Positions 15,380-26,749 of a DNA stretch of 64,000 nt are shown here, one piece after another (within the stretch, counting starts at the first letter, position 1; the number at the start of each line of letters is the position of its first letter). The stretch comes from Sinohyriopsis cumingii (lineage: Eukaryota > Mollusca > Bivalvia > Unionida > Unionidae), in the NCBI GenBank assembly GCA_028554795.2, contig CM068826.1, positions 105,500,602-105,564,601 of the forward strand. Direction: 5' to 3'. A program made the position numbers and the translations under genes. A model generated the notes under the pieces. That model did not search any database, was not told where the DNA came from, and saw nothing but the letters and a program-made list of their open reading frames with translations.

Positions 15380-15709
15380 ACCGCTCCGGTGGCCTAGAGG
15401 TTAGAGCGTCCGCCTCGGATGCGGGAGGTCGTGGGTTCGATCCCTGGCCGAGTCATACCAAAGACTTACAAAAATGGTACTAACAGCTGCTTCGCTTGGC
15501 GCTCAGCATTAAGAAGTTAGTGTTAGGACTGGTCGGCCCGGTGTCAGGATAATGTGACTGGGTGGGACATCATGCTACATGTCTGCGACATGATGCCCCA
15601 GTGCTAGACATCACTATAAACTGCCACATTGCAGACATCGTAGCGATATGACTGAAAAATTGTTAAAGCTACGTTAAAAATCAAAATCACATCACATCAC
15701 ATCACATCA
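15380..15709 (+). repeat. tRNA-derived SINE, copy 2, complete with TSD
   Basis: This is the best-preserved copy. The tRNA-like head has A box ggcctagaggttagagcg and B box gggttcgatccc. The anticodon arm can be drawn as tccgc-CTCGGAT-gcggg, giving anticodon CGG, so the head is probably from tRNA-Pro. The conserved body is followed by a (CATCA)n tail. A perfect 12-bp target duplication, gataatataggt, lies at 15368-15379 and 15710-15721, so the ends are exact and the insertion is fairly young. Confidence 0.92.
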
Positions 15710-15721
15710 GATAATATAGGT

Positions 15722-16289
15722 TACACCAACTTTATCCTTCAGACTCGTTGATAGCATTTCGGAAGTTACTTTTCTTCTAATCATTAAGTATTCTGCTGTC
15801 GTTTTAATTTAGTTAACATAAATCCGATTTATTGGGGTCTGGTGGATTCTTGACATTCTCCTCGTCACACAATGATAGCAAGCAAACACCAGGACTGTAA
15901 GTAAAAATATGCAGAATACAGAATATATAATACACATTTAATATTCATGATAAAATGGAGAAATAGTAAGATAGAGAGATATAGTTGGCGGTGGTCTTTG
16001 TCTGCTTATAAATTTTGGGCGAACAATATTTATATCTGGAGTAGATTGAAAGCCATTATTCCACTATCCTGCTGAAACAGAGTTCACAAGAATAAAGGAA
16101 ATGATAATATTAAAGAAGAGTGAAAAACTATGGGTAATCTCAATATTGTCTTCAGGCCCGTGACCTTGTACAATAATGGCTCTGGTTTTGCTTTTTATAT
16201 TTATATAAACAATATTTGCCTGAGGACTGTCAGCTCAGAAAATATATAACAGATATAAAAATCGAGAATTTGTAACTTCTGGATCAGGC
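15722..16289. other. Intergenic, nothing seen
   Basis: AT-rich sequence between SINE copy 2 and the LINE remnant, with no frame or repeat I can identify. Confidence 0.5.
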
Positions 16290-17960
16290 GACCAGACATC
16301 CATGGTAACTCATGGATCTCAAACGAAGTTCAATCTGCAAGGAACTTGGTCACATTCTTGTGAACGACAAGTGGAAGGCAGTCTCATATTATTGGATCTT
16401 AAGCTCGTTTGAATTCGACTCCGACCGCTCACCTGTCGTTGCCATGTTGAACAAATTGGTGTACTGCCGAAAGAAATTCACAAAATCCGTGAAATATGAT
16501 GCTACCAGTCTGATAGATCCATATGTGACGCATGGGTAAGCAGACAAAATTCGAAGCCGTTCTGCAGAGGGACAATGCTGTGAGTGTTTGCATGATACGA
16601 TGATCCACACTACCAAACTACATCTGGGTCACGCGAAGAGTGTAATAAAAGGCCTGGATCTCAGACAAAACACTGGATGTCATTATGTCCAGAAAGGCTA
16701 CCAAACTCCAAGGTGACTTAGCAGCATATTGCAATCTCAGTACAATTAGGAAGAAACAGCATAGGATAAGAAAAAGTGGGCTGATACCAAAGCTGCAGAT
16801 GCAGAGGATCACATAAGCTTGTGGCGCCGCCAAGCTTGGCATACATACACATATCATACATGTTGGTCAAACCACGGAGACTGAGATAGACCCCAACATT
16901 ATCCGGCTATATGTGCCGGAGATGCCATTCGCCATTAATCATCATCTATCCAACATAAAGAAACGCTTACGGAACCGCGCAGGAAAGAACAGAATGGTTT
17001 TACAACAGGAAGATCAACCAACGACCGCTCAACACAATGATACAAACCAATACCTGCAAAGCATTCGTTGACCTAAAAGCTGTTGTTGACCTGGTTGCTC
17101 TCTCGCTTCTACTCAGTTGCATATGACTCGCAGACAAGGTTGTTAACACAATGCAATACCTGTATTCTCACACAATTGGTTCCATTAGAGTCAATGGTGA
17201 ATCCTCGCAGTAGTTAATGGTTTCTTATCAACAGCGGCGTTCGACAGGGATGCACCACTTTTGCTTTTCTACCACCAGTAGAAGTTACACCTTGGTACAA
17301 CTATTAGTTTATTCCTGATTGGTTTCATCATGCAGTATGGTCTGTAGAATTCTCATGCAGAAGAAAGCAAAACGTTTTGTCTCGAGATCAACATAAGCAA
17401 GACCTAAATCCAAACGAACAGTTCACAAGCCATCATGACAAGAAAAACACAACAGGGGTACGAGGTCAAGGTACTGGACTCGTTTACATATCTTGGCTGT
17501 TTACTTCACAGCTCAGGTAGTAACGAATCAACTATTAAGCGCCGAATCTTAATCGCTTGTAGCTGAATGAAACCAATCCATCAAAATGTCAAGTTGCTCA
17601 AAATATCGGCATGTTACAAAGTTTCGGCAATATAATGCATACATTCCACCAGTCTTGCTTTAAAGACAGGACACATAAAAGCTTAAAACATCAGACCAAT
17701 GTTGCCTCCGCAGCATTCTCAGTGTCATATATACAAATATACCACGAATGCAGGGATCATAGATTAAATGAAGCAAATGCCGGTCACAAACACCATCAGG
17801 ATTATCCGTTTACAGCGCTTTAGCAACATTGCCACTGACCCCACTTCCATATGGACCACGACCACAATCGTGCACTTAATGCTGCAGTTGGGCAACCAGC
17901 GTGCAGGGGTGGGTGAAAGCGCCAATGAGAAGATTGAGAAGCAACGGTAGATGATCGGTC
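16290..17960 (+). mobile_element. Decayed LINE (endonuclease and reverse-transcriptase remnant)
   Basis: Fragments of a LINE polyprotein lie in order on the plus strand in shifting frames. Near 16340-16460 the peptides GHILVNDKWKAV and FEFDSDRSPVVA resemble the C-terminal part of an APE endonuclease. Near 16990-17080 come QNGFTTGRSTND and AFVDLKAVVD (reverse-transcriptase fingers and the motif A region). Near 17160-17260 come GSIRVNGESS and INSGVRQGC. Near 17460-17560 come EVKVLDSFTYLGCLLHSSGS and TIKRRI, and near 17700 CLRSILSV. Many stops and frameshifts separate the pieces and the catalytic YxDD region is not recognisable, so this is an old, dead copy. The order and motifs fit an APE-type LINE. 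The clade is not determined. Confidence 0.75.
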
Positions 17961-18419
17961 AGGTCTTTAACGATTTCAACCTCCAAAAGGCACAAGATCT
18001 AATCTGTCACGTTAATGGCGACGGTTTTTTTCAGGTGGCATTTGAGCACCTAACTTTTTACATAGTTATTGCAGTGGTGCTAATCCATCTGCAAGCTGGA
18101 AACTCACTGTAATGGTGTGATGGGTGGCAACAATAGAGTGTATATGTGGTAGGCACTAGGACCAAACAATTACATTAGAAAGGTTACTTTGATTTTATTC
18201 AAAAGATCATAATGAATCTCTGTGCATGTGGATTGACATATTTTGTTGCTTGTTGAAAGTGAAATCAGTTTGTCGTTATCATGCGTTCAAAAGACTTCTG
18301 GAATATTCTTTCAGTACCTCTGTTTGGTTCTAAAAATAGTTTTAGCACATATCCTTGGTCTCTAAATGAGAAAAGAAAGGCTTGTTGAATTTGTTACATA
18401 ATTGATTTTCATGACATGG
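17961..18419. other. Intergenic, nothing seen
   Basis: There is no recognisable frame or repeat between the LINE remnant and LTR copy 3. It may include unrecognised LINE 3' sequence. Confidence 0.45.
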
Positions 18420-20076
18420 TATAACATCGCCCTCTTAGTAAGAGAGGTGGTTAATTAGATTTGGCTGGCGTTATCTGGAGGATGACCTCCCTCGACATTA
18501 TAGCCCGGCGGGAGTCAAAGAAGAATAGAATTTCAACAGAAAACTGAGCGAGAATACTGGGAGTAAATAAGCAATACGAGACCCCTTTTGACAAGAAAAT
18601 AACAAATTTAATCAGAACAAATTAATAACGGCAATTCCAATTCAAGTTAGATTATATCAATAGAATTTATCAGGTGTGTCGAATTTCGATTTATTTCATC
18701 ATCATAACGAGAGGTGAAAAGAGGGCAATGTCCACGATTGATGTGCATCACCTTCCTCCCCTTTGACCGTATATCAACGTCTCCTAGTTCATCCTTCCTA
18801 AGCTCTATGCTTTTCCTCCTTCATGGACTACCTGGTCCTTTTATTCTGACTTCGTCCTGCTTTTCCTCGGACTTCTGTCTTCAGACTGTCCCGTCCCTCT
18901 ATCTCTCTCCCAGAAAGCTGTTCTCTAAAGGGCAAAATTACCCCATAATTTCTGTATACCCCACTTTTTAGAGGTACATAAAATTCACTCACGTTATTCA
19001 GACCATGTTGGCTATCCACACACTGCGTAAATGCTGACTTAGTACGGTAGGACATTGACATCGCTTCCAGTGGCAGGTCTTAAATTACCACGTGAGCGTC
19101 TATCGAATATTACTGTATTTTGTACATGCTACTACATGTTCGATTACTATTGTGAGAAATTCACAAATTGTAACTCACAGCAATCCTTAACCTACAAGAT
19201 TATTCAAACATTACAAAATCAGATATAATTAGGTAATTATCGTTAACTCATGATAGTTTGTATCGTCCTAACAAACAAAGGAGGTTATTTTCATATAACC
19301 CTATTAAATCCTACACATATGAACATTTGGATCGCATGCAATCAATTCTAACAATGAACTAATAACTGTAAAATTAAGAGGTAAATTGCATAACAATTCT
19401 AGTATCAACACATTCCATGAAATTAAATAAAAATAAATTGCATAATAACTCTAGCATCAACACATTTCCATGAAATTGAATAAACGATACATAATATGGA
19501 AACCTAGTCATAGCAAACACATTTGCATAAAACAAACAATCAAATAATATAAAATTACGTGAAACTAAAATTGCGTACCTTATTGCTGTTCTCTTTCGAC
19601 TATGTTTCCTCTTCCAGGAAATTTTCAGACTAAAGAATTTCGACTAAGGTTGTCAAACTAAAGTCTGATTGCTCTAAAGTGTACGCCTTAACTTATTCTG
19701 CCCAATCGTAGGCAGCGGTCCCTAATTTGTCCCAAATAAATAATTCCTTTCATCAGCTTTAGACAGCTCGGAATCTGTGAACGACAGTGCGTAACAATTT
19801 CCCTTGGAAAAAATGATAAGAGGAGGTTCCTACCAGGCGGTTAGGGTTGGTAGCTCAAATGTTTACTTTCTAAGGACCGTGCTAAGATACCCCGGTAAAT
19901 TTCAGTGAGTTGGAATACTGCCCCTTTGAAGTTTACACTGACATGGGGGGGGTATGAACGAAGAAAGGTCGAAGTGACCCTTCACAAAGATTTGTCTGGC
20001 TTAAATGCGATAACATTGTAATCCTCAATGCATTCAACTTTAAAGTTCACTGCAATTCAAAATTCGACACTTCACA
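18420..20076 (-). mobile_element. LTR copy 3 (solo LTR, reverse orientation)
   Basis: Its reverse complement starts TGTGAAGTGTCGAATTTTGA and ends near ...GGGCGATGTTATA, aligning with 10289-11994 over its whole length. The flanks catgg (left) and catga (right) match at four of five positions and look like a decayed 5-bp target duplication. No internal region or second LTR is present. This is an old fossil copy of the same family as the two plus-strand copies. Confidence 0.7.
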
Positions 20077-22540
20077 CATGATATAAATATTAAAACTTCA
20101 TTAAGCACCAACAAATATCTGTATAACTGAGCATATAACGTTAATTTCACGCAAACACATGGTCGGTAAATGAACTCAGCTTTTGCACCACGTACTGAAT
20201 GGAAACTGAATTTGATTTATATGATGACAAAAGTGAAAATTCCGTTAGAATTGTATTTAGGTAAAACTTGTGTTACAAAGTACATCGTGTTGTACCCGTT
20301 TACTACCATCTCGAAAAAAGAAACATAATTGATAAAAAAAGGAGTCAAGCCGAGAGACACTCGTAGTCTCCTGGCCAATATCAGTGGTTTATTTTCATAG
20401 GGCTCAATGCAAAGTTGAACGTAATAACAGAAACCTACTGGAGTTGCCGCCTTAGATCTTTGAGACCGGGCGAATTGAATGAAGAAGATTAGAAGTCGGT
20501 GAATAAAATATTTCTCTGAACTAGAGCTACCTGTGGACTCAGATAAATATTTGAGCCATAACGGGATGAATTAGCGATCGAGAATTGACGGAGTGGGGTG
20601 TTCCTTATGTCATAGAGATAATGGAGGAAACTCGCCAGAACGGCGTTCGTATCACCGCTGTATTCAAAAGCCCTTTCCGATCTAAATAAAAAAATCCTTC
20701 ATAGACATAAGATACATCGACGGATTCGTTTCACAGCTAGCCAATGGTATATTCCTGCCGTTTAAAAATTTCAATTCTTGTCTACAAAGTTTAATATTTG
20801 TTTCTTAGCAACCAATATTGACCTGTGATATGCAAGTTCGATATAAGCAGCACCTATGTTCAGCCCACAGCTAATTGTAATTGTCGGTATCAGCGTTTAA
20901 ACAGTATTTTGCAATTTTTTCTATTGACAATCGCCAACGAAAGTTTTTAAAAGTCATATATTTGATCATATTATTTTAAATACTTCGTCTTTCTTTTGCT
21001 CTTTTGGTATAAAAGCTATTATTACAACGTGCTTACTTTGTAAATAGAGTGATTATGGAAGTCCAAAAAAGTGAAACATTTAGCTAACGAAATGAAGGGA
21101 AATATGAATTAAGCTTAATTTTTAACTATTTGTCGTATTTACCTATTTATTTTATAAACATAAACAATTGAGGAGAATCGCACCAAGAATTTACAAGAAT
21201 GATTTCATTTTGGAAGACTTAAAACGGCTTCGTTTAGTTACAGCCATATTACAAACATGGAGAAATGTCCTTCGCCTCGTTTTTAATAGTCTTGCGAGAC
21301 GCCTGGTTCGACCTCGTTCGGTACTTTTTCAAAAGGTTAATATAATACAGAAACTCCATATCAATATCTTTGAAAAGTATATATTTAAAATGTCTCAAAC
21401 AAAACTCCATCGGACCAGTTAACAGCTGTTTGAATTTGTAATTTTACGATTTCTCTAATTCATATGTGAAATGAGCCTGTTGCCCAAGTTAGATGAACAG
21501 GGTCAACGACTTAATGTAACTCTTTCAAACAGGGACATTTTGGCAGTCTCTGACAATATAATATGAAATATAATAGACATTATTCATTATTTGCCTTATT
21601 GTTTAACTGACATGGACATAATATATTCAACCTTCTTAATACAACTGATAATAAATATGTAATCTACTGAAAAGGAAACCTTACTAATTGCTCATCTTCT
21701 CGTAAAAGGCAATTAAAATACAGTGTTCTTTAGCAACATAAACGGGAAATACAATCAACATTCACTGATAGTGATTTGTTTCTGTAGAGTGCTATTTGGA
21801 TAGAATCTCTAAGTAATAACATACATTACGCATTTGACTGTCGTGAAGATAATTGACATCTCCAATGGTCGCAAATTGGATAGCCAACCAGATCAGTCCA
21901 GATCGTTGCCTCGTTGGGAAAGATATTTAGCTTTCATTTCCTCAGCACAATATACTGAAATAAACTCCCTAAATTGTCTTTAAAAGCCAACCAGCATTAA
22001 CAACTATATCAAATAACTGTAAAACCGCTGTTAAAGTCCAGGAAAATAAATTGTATCCAATACTGTCAAACCTCCCTTAAAGGCTAGTAGCTAGTAGCAT
22101 TAACAATATATAAAATGCTACATAAAATGCGGTATAACATACCTTTCAGAACAACATTAATAACAGTGTCAAACACTGTCAAAGTTTCCTTAAAAATCAA
22201 TTCCATTAATTAAAAAAACAGTCTTAAATAGCTATTTTTTCTACCCTGTAACTAAACCCATTATAGACATTTACATCTGAATTCTCACTTCCCATGGGTG
22301 ATTACCTAAGATTGGTTTAACGGTAATGACCCATATACTTTGTCATGCCCATATATTTGTAACCGCTACTTAATCATCGCTTTCTTTAGCTCTATTTCCT
22401 TGTGGATTTCTGCTAACAACATGTCTTTCTGTACACATGTAGACGGAATAGTTTCTCAGTAATAACGGGATACAGGCAGTATAACGTTGATATGCATGTA
22501 TAAGTCTCATATATCTCACTTAGACAATTGATGAAGTATA
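20077..22540. other. Intergenic, mostly featureless
   Basis: Apart from the short peptide remnant at 20421-20492 I see no gene. The frame at 21168-21422 (84 codons, Arg/Leu-rich) has no recognisable domain. Confidence 0.45.
20421..20492 (+). pseudogene. C-terminal tail remnant of a retroelement-like protein, copy A
   Basis: The frame TETYWSCRLRSLRPGELNEE ends in D and then TAG. The same tail, with Tyr-Trp, Arg-Leu-Arg, Leu-x-Pro, Gly, Asn, Glu-Asp and the stop all conserved, occurs at 34015-34089. The pattern E-x-YWI-x-x-L-x-T-L-x-P-x-G-x-N resembles the extreme C-terminus of GIY-YIG-bearing retroelement proteins (Penelope-like elements and relatives). Only the tail is recognisable here, so the family is tentative. 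Confidence 0.4.
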
Positions 22541-22544
22541 CAGG

Positions 22545-23745
22545 AAAACATCTACATTTCATGATATGTGATTAAAGCCAAGGCCTTAGCAAGTGATTTA
22601 TGCAAACTACTAAGACATTATCAGATGTGATATAGATAGAAAGCCAAGACTTTATCAGGTGATATTGTCAAGACAAAAATCTAAGACTAATTCAAATATA
22701 ATATTGGTAGAAAACTAAGATATTCGCAGATGTGAAATAATATAGATAGAAATTACTACTTTAGCAGATGTTAAATAGGGAAAAAACTGAGACTTTAGCA
22801 GATGTGATATGGGCAGAAAACTATTACTAACTTAGATGTGGTAACGGTAGAAAACTAAGACTTTAGCAGATGTGATATAACCATAAAATGTAACAGATGT
22901 GACATAGAAAACTTAAGACTACAGCAGATGTGACATAGGTAGGAAAGCGAAGGCTTTATCAGACGTTGTATTATATAGCCGACGCTATATTGGTATAAAG
23001 GGTAACGACTTCAGCAGATGTGATATGGGTAAAAAATAAACTAAGTCTGTATTAGACGGGGTATAGGAATAAAAACTGAGACTTTAGCAGAGGTGACATA
23101 GGCATAAATATTTCGACTTTGTCAGATGTGATATACGGAATAACTAAGATTTCAGGTGTGATATAGGAAGATAAATTAAGACTTTAGGAGCTGTGACACT
23201 GGGAAACACAAATAATTTAGCAGATGTGATATTGGTAGAAACAACTAATACATTAGCATTTGTGATATGGATAAAAACATACGACTTCAGATACATAGAA
23301 AAGCTAATACTTCAGCAGTTTGATGTAGGGAAACACAAAGACTTTAGCTGATGTTACATAGGTAAGAAATCCAAAGACTTCATTATAAATCATACAGAGA
23401 AAAATTAAGACATCAACATATGTGTTACAGGTTGAAAAACCATGACTTGAACAGATGTGACATAGGTAAAAACACCAATAAAACTATGTCAGATGTGATA
23501 TAGGTAAAAAGACAATTAAGACTACGTCAGATAGGTAGCAAACCTAAGACTTCATTAGATGTTATATAAGAAAACACTAAAACTTTAGTAGTTGTGATAA
23601 ACAATATACGTTAATAACTAATATTTCAACAGATTTGATATAGGTAGAAACACTAAGCTTTTGGCAGATATGATATAGATAGAGAAAAATAGACTTCCTT
23701 AGATGTGATACAGAGAAAACTAAGACTTCAGCAGATGTGATATAG
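22545..23745. repeat. Degenerate minisatellite, 34-42 bp unit, about 30 copies
   Basis: Units are built around agactttagcagatgtgata followed by taggtagaaaacta, repeated with substitutions, indels and variable spacing over 1.2 kb. The heterogeneity suggests an old array without recent homogenisation. Confidence 0.8.
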
Positions 23746-24467
23746 GAATGAAAATACGTTATCACTAAACAGAAAGGCACGAAAACGATGATTTCTAAAG
23801 CTTTCTGCGAAAATCATTCGTTCATTATGTTTGGAGCCTATGTGCAACACAACCAACAAACAAATGAACGAACAAACAAAAAGCATGAGAGTTGTAAAGA
23901 CAGGCAGACAGATAGAGAGCTTTTCGAAAAGCAAAAGTCTCTGATTAAATTAATTACACTTAGAACTTCATACAGTGTTTATGATGACCCCAGAAAAAGA
24001 ATATAAGACAGTAAACAACACTTCATTACAGTGGAACGTTGTTCAATGACAGTCAACTAACATATTAAACGGATTTCTTACAAAGGTTTCATTTAATGTT
24101 GTGTTATAAGAGATTCTAGGTTATCCGTCACTGCCTCTTTTCCAATTAAAAGTAGAAACAAGCTTGAAGGGTTTTCTGTTTTCTACACAATTTAGCACAC
24201 GGAGTATTATTCGAGTCGAATAAAAAGAAGACCGTCCAAGAAGTCTTTTGTATTCAGTAAGTGCTGTTATCGAACTTTAGCGACCCAGCTTTCGCAGCAA
24301 TTCCATGATCAATCAAACCGAGCAAGGGTTGCACACAAAAAAAACGAAAGAAATTCAAACGATAAAGACTGATTAGAATTTGCTTGCGTGATATTTGTGA
24401 TCAAAATATGAATTATAATTCAACAGTGAAATCATTACTGACTTGAAAAGGCCCTAATCTGTAGTAT

Positions 24468-24521
24468 TTTGGTGTGCCGAACACGAATATAACCGTGAAA
24501 AATTTGTATTGGCTCTCGTTT
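24468..24521 (+). repeat. Left inverted repeat of the 562-aa element
   Basis: The sequence around ggtgtgccgaacacgaatat and ttggctctcg matches the reverse complement of 26696-26749 (gtgctgaacacgaatatgac, ttggctctag). Matching falls off quickly on both sides, so this may be a subterminal repeat. Confidence 0.6.
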
Positions 24522-24672
24522 TGAAGATATTCATATACCTCATTTTCTATGTTTCACTGTGTAAATTTCTCCAGTAGGACTGCAGCAACATCCGGAATAA
24601 TGATGTAACATTGCATAATACCATCATGCTCACATCATCCACAGTTGATTGCATCATTTTCTGATGCAATGC

Positions 24673-24794
24673 AATACTAATGCCATGCGGCTGCTGAAGT
24701 AAGTTGACGTCAGCAGTGTACTATACATGTGTAGGCCTATTATACTAATGCCAGGCGGCTGCTGAAGCTGACGTAAGCAGTGTACTATATAAAG
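24673..24794 (+). promoter_or_regulatory. Duplicated promoter segment with CRE-like site and TATA box
   Basis: A block of about 50 bp (atactaatgccatgcggctg, then tgacgtcagcagtgtactata) occurs twice, at about 24673-24724 and 24742-24790. The first copy has a perfect CRE palindrome TGACGTCA (24705-24712) and the second has TGACGTAA (24769-24776). The second copy runs directly into TATATAAAG (24786-24794), a good TATA box about 115 bp before the ATG at 24908. It probably drives the 562-aa gene. Confidence 0.6.
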
Positions 24795-24907
24795 CCCAAT
24801 CAGATAGGTTCAGCATTTAAAATATTTTAGACGTTGTGCGAGACAGTTCAAGCTACTGTTACGTAAAACTTATTATTTTATCCATTTACGTACAATAAAG
24901 AACAGTA

Positions 24908-26596
24908 ATGCCTCGAAAGTGTGTTAATACCGCGGACAATTTTTGCTATATTTGTGGGGAAGTGACATTTGCCAACCAGAAGAAAAGTATCAATTCTCAA
25001 GTGAAGAAGGCATATCATCTTTACTTCGGATGCAAGGTTGGTGACCAAGACAAGCCTTGGGCTCCGCATATATGCTGTGCTACATGTACAACACAGCTTT
25101 CACAGTGGTTGAATTGCAAAAGGTCATCAATGCCGTTTGCAGTCCCAATGGTGTGGAGAGAGCCAAGCAACCACCTAAATGACTGTTACTTCTGCTTGGT
25201 TCCTCCTCTTTCCGGCGGAACAACGAAGCGAAAGAAGTCGAGAATAGTCTACCCAAACATTCCGTCTGCATTGAGACCAGTTCCACATGGTGAGGGACTT
25301 CCTATTCCAGAACCTCCAGCAGAATATTCTCTTGATTCATCTGACGAAGACAAAGGTGAGTCGACCTGTTCTTCTCCTGGTCCATCAGCATGCAGTGATC
25401 CAGATTTTCACTGTGGTGCATCATCAACCCCACACAGAATAACACAGGAAGAACTAAATGACCTGATTCGTGATTTGGACTTATCAAAGAACAAGGCAGA
25501 ATTGCTAGGATCAAGACTCCAACAATGGAATCTTCTAGAAGAAGATGTCACAATTACTGCATATCGAAAGCGCCACCAGCAATTGGAGCCTTTCTTCAGA
25601 AAGGAAAGTAATCTGATATTCTGTTCCGATATTGAGGGCCTCATGAATGCTTTAAAAATCACTCATGACCCACAAGAATGGAGACTATTTGTGGACTCTT
25701 CGAAACTGAGTCTCAAGGCTGTGCTTTTGCACAATGGAAACATTCTTCCATCTATTCCAGTAGCGTATGCTGTCCACATGAAAGAGACATACGATAACTT
25801 AAGGCAGCTACTGAATTCCATTAAGTATAACAAGTACAGCTGGCACCTCTGTGGTGATTTGAAGGTAGTTGCCCTTTTAATGGGACTGCAGCAAGGATAT
25901 ACAAAATACATGTGTTTCTTATGCGAGTGGGATAGCCGAGCAAGGGAAATGCACTACATGAGGAAGGAATGGACTCACAGGCAGAATGTAGCCATTGGAG
26001 AGAAGAATATCCAACACCCAGCTCTGGTTGAGGCTCAGAAAATCTTGCTACCACCCCTTCACATCAAACTAGGTTTGATGAAGAACTTCGTGAAAGCCAT
26101 TGACCGGACTTTGCCAGCATTCCGATACCTGCATGAAAAATTCCCTCGACTCAGCGAAGCAAAGATTAAAGAGGGAGTTTTTGTGGGTCCTCAGATTCGA
26201 GAGCTTTTCAAAGATGACCGGTTCAACAACTTGCTGGAAGGTGACGCGAAACAAGCATGGAATGCTTTTCGCCTAGTTTCTACAAACTTCCTCGGAAATG
26301 TTAGGGCAGAAAACTATAAGGAACTAGTAGAAGACATGTTGATGAAGTATAAGAAACTTGGCTGCAATATGTCTCTAAAGATTCACTTCCTTCATTCCCA
26401 TTTGGATTTCTTTTCTAGCAACTGTGGTATTGTTAGTGATGAACACGGCGAACGTTTTCATCAAGATATCGCAACAATGGAACAAAGATACCAGGGAAAA
26501 TGGTCCACTACAATGCTAGCTGACTACTGCTGGACACTCCTCAGAGATGCTCCCGAACAGCTGTACAAGAGACAGGCGAAGAAATCTAAGATGTAG
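24908..26596 (+). CDS. 562-aa intronless protein of a multicopy invertebrate family; candidate DDE transposase
   Basis: The frame is open and complete from ATG to TAG. The N-terminus has two zinc-binding-like clusters, C13-x2-C16 with C57-x2-C60 (ZAD-like spacing with HICCATC) and C93-x2-C96 (DCYFC), followed by an acidic Ser-rich linker at about residues 120-150. The C-terminal two thirds contain D263 (FVDSSKLSLK), D317 (CGDLKVV), a CFLCEWDSR motif (C336, C339, D342) and DEHGERFHQD (D511, E512, E515). I recognise the family (the MPRKCVN... N-terminus and the GERFHQDI C-terminus) as a repeated, uncharacterised protein found in arthropods, cephalopods and other invertebrates. The ordered acidic residues and flanking inverted repeats suggest an RNase-H-fold (DDE) transposase. 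That function is an inference. No stop or frameshift was seen, so the copy may be recent. Confidence 0.85.
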   Translation: MPRKCVNTADNFCYICGEVTFANQKKSINSQVKKAYHLYFGCKVGDQDKPWAPHICCATCTTQLSQWLNCKRSSMPFAVPMVWREPSNHLNDCYFCLVPPLSGGTTKRKKSRIVYPNIPSALRPVPHGEGLPIPEPPAEYSLDSSDEDKGESTCSSPGPSACSDPDFHCGASSTPHRITQEELNDLIRDLDLSKNKAELLGSRLQQWNLLEEDVTITAYRKRHQQLEPFFRKESNLIFCSDIEGLMNALKITHDPQEWRLFVDSSKLSLKAVLLHNGNILPSIPVAYAVHMKETYDNLRQLLNSIKYNKYSWHLCGDLKVVALLMGLQQGYTKYMCFLCEWDSRAREMHYMRKEWTHRQNVAIGEKNIQHPALVEAQKILLPPLHIKLGLMKNFVKAIDRTLPAFRYLHEKFPRLSEAKIKEGVFVGPQIRELFKDDRFNNLLEGDAKQAWNAFRLVSTNFLGNVRAENYKELVEDMLMKYKKLGCNMSLKIHFLHSHLDFFSSNCGIVSDEHGERFHQDIATMEQRYQGKWSTTMLADYCWTLLRDAPEQLYKRQAKKSKM

Positions 26597-26695
26597 TCAA
26601 TGACTTGATTTTTTATAGGTAGGCTATTACAGTTGACCTTTTACTATTGGAATGCATTTCGTTATGTAAACATTAATTTCTTGCAGATTACAAAA

Positions 26696-26749
26696 AAACT
26701 AGAGCCAATTTTGCAATTTGACTGTCATATTCGTGTTCAGCACATAAAA
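26696..26749 (-). repeat. Right inverted repeat of the 562-aa element
   Basis: The reverse complement reads gtgctgaacacgaatatgac and ends ttggctctag, pairing with 24468-24521. It lies 100 bp after the stop codon of the ORF. Confidence 0.6.

Noticed and set aside
11494-18971. Similar short ORFs at 11494-11703 and 18714-18971 as a conserved gene
   Set aside because: They match because both lie at the same place in copies of one LTR. Their frames are not kept through indels.
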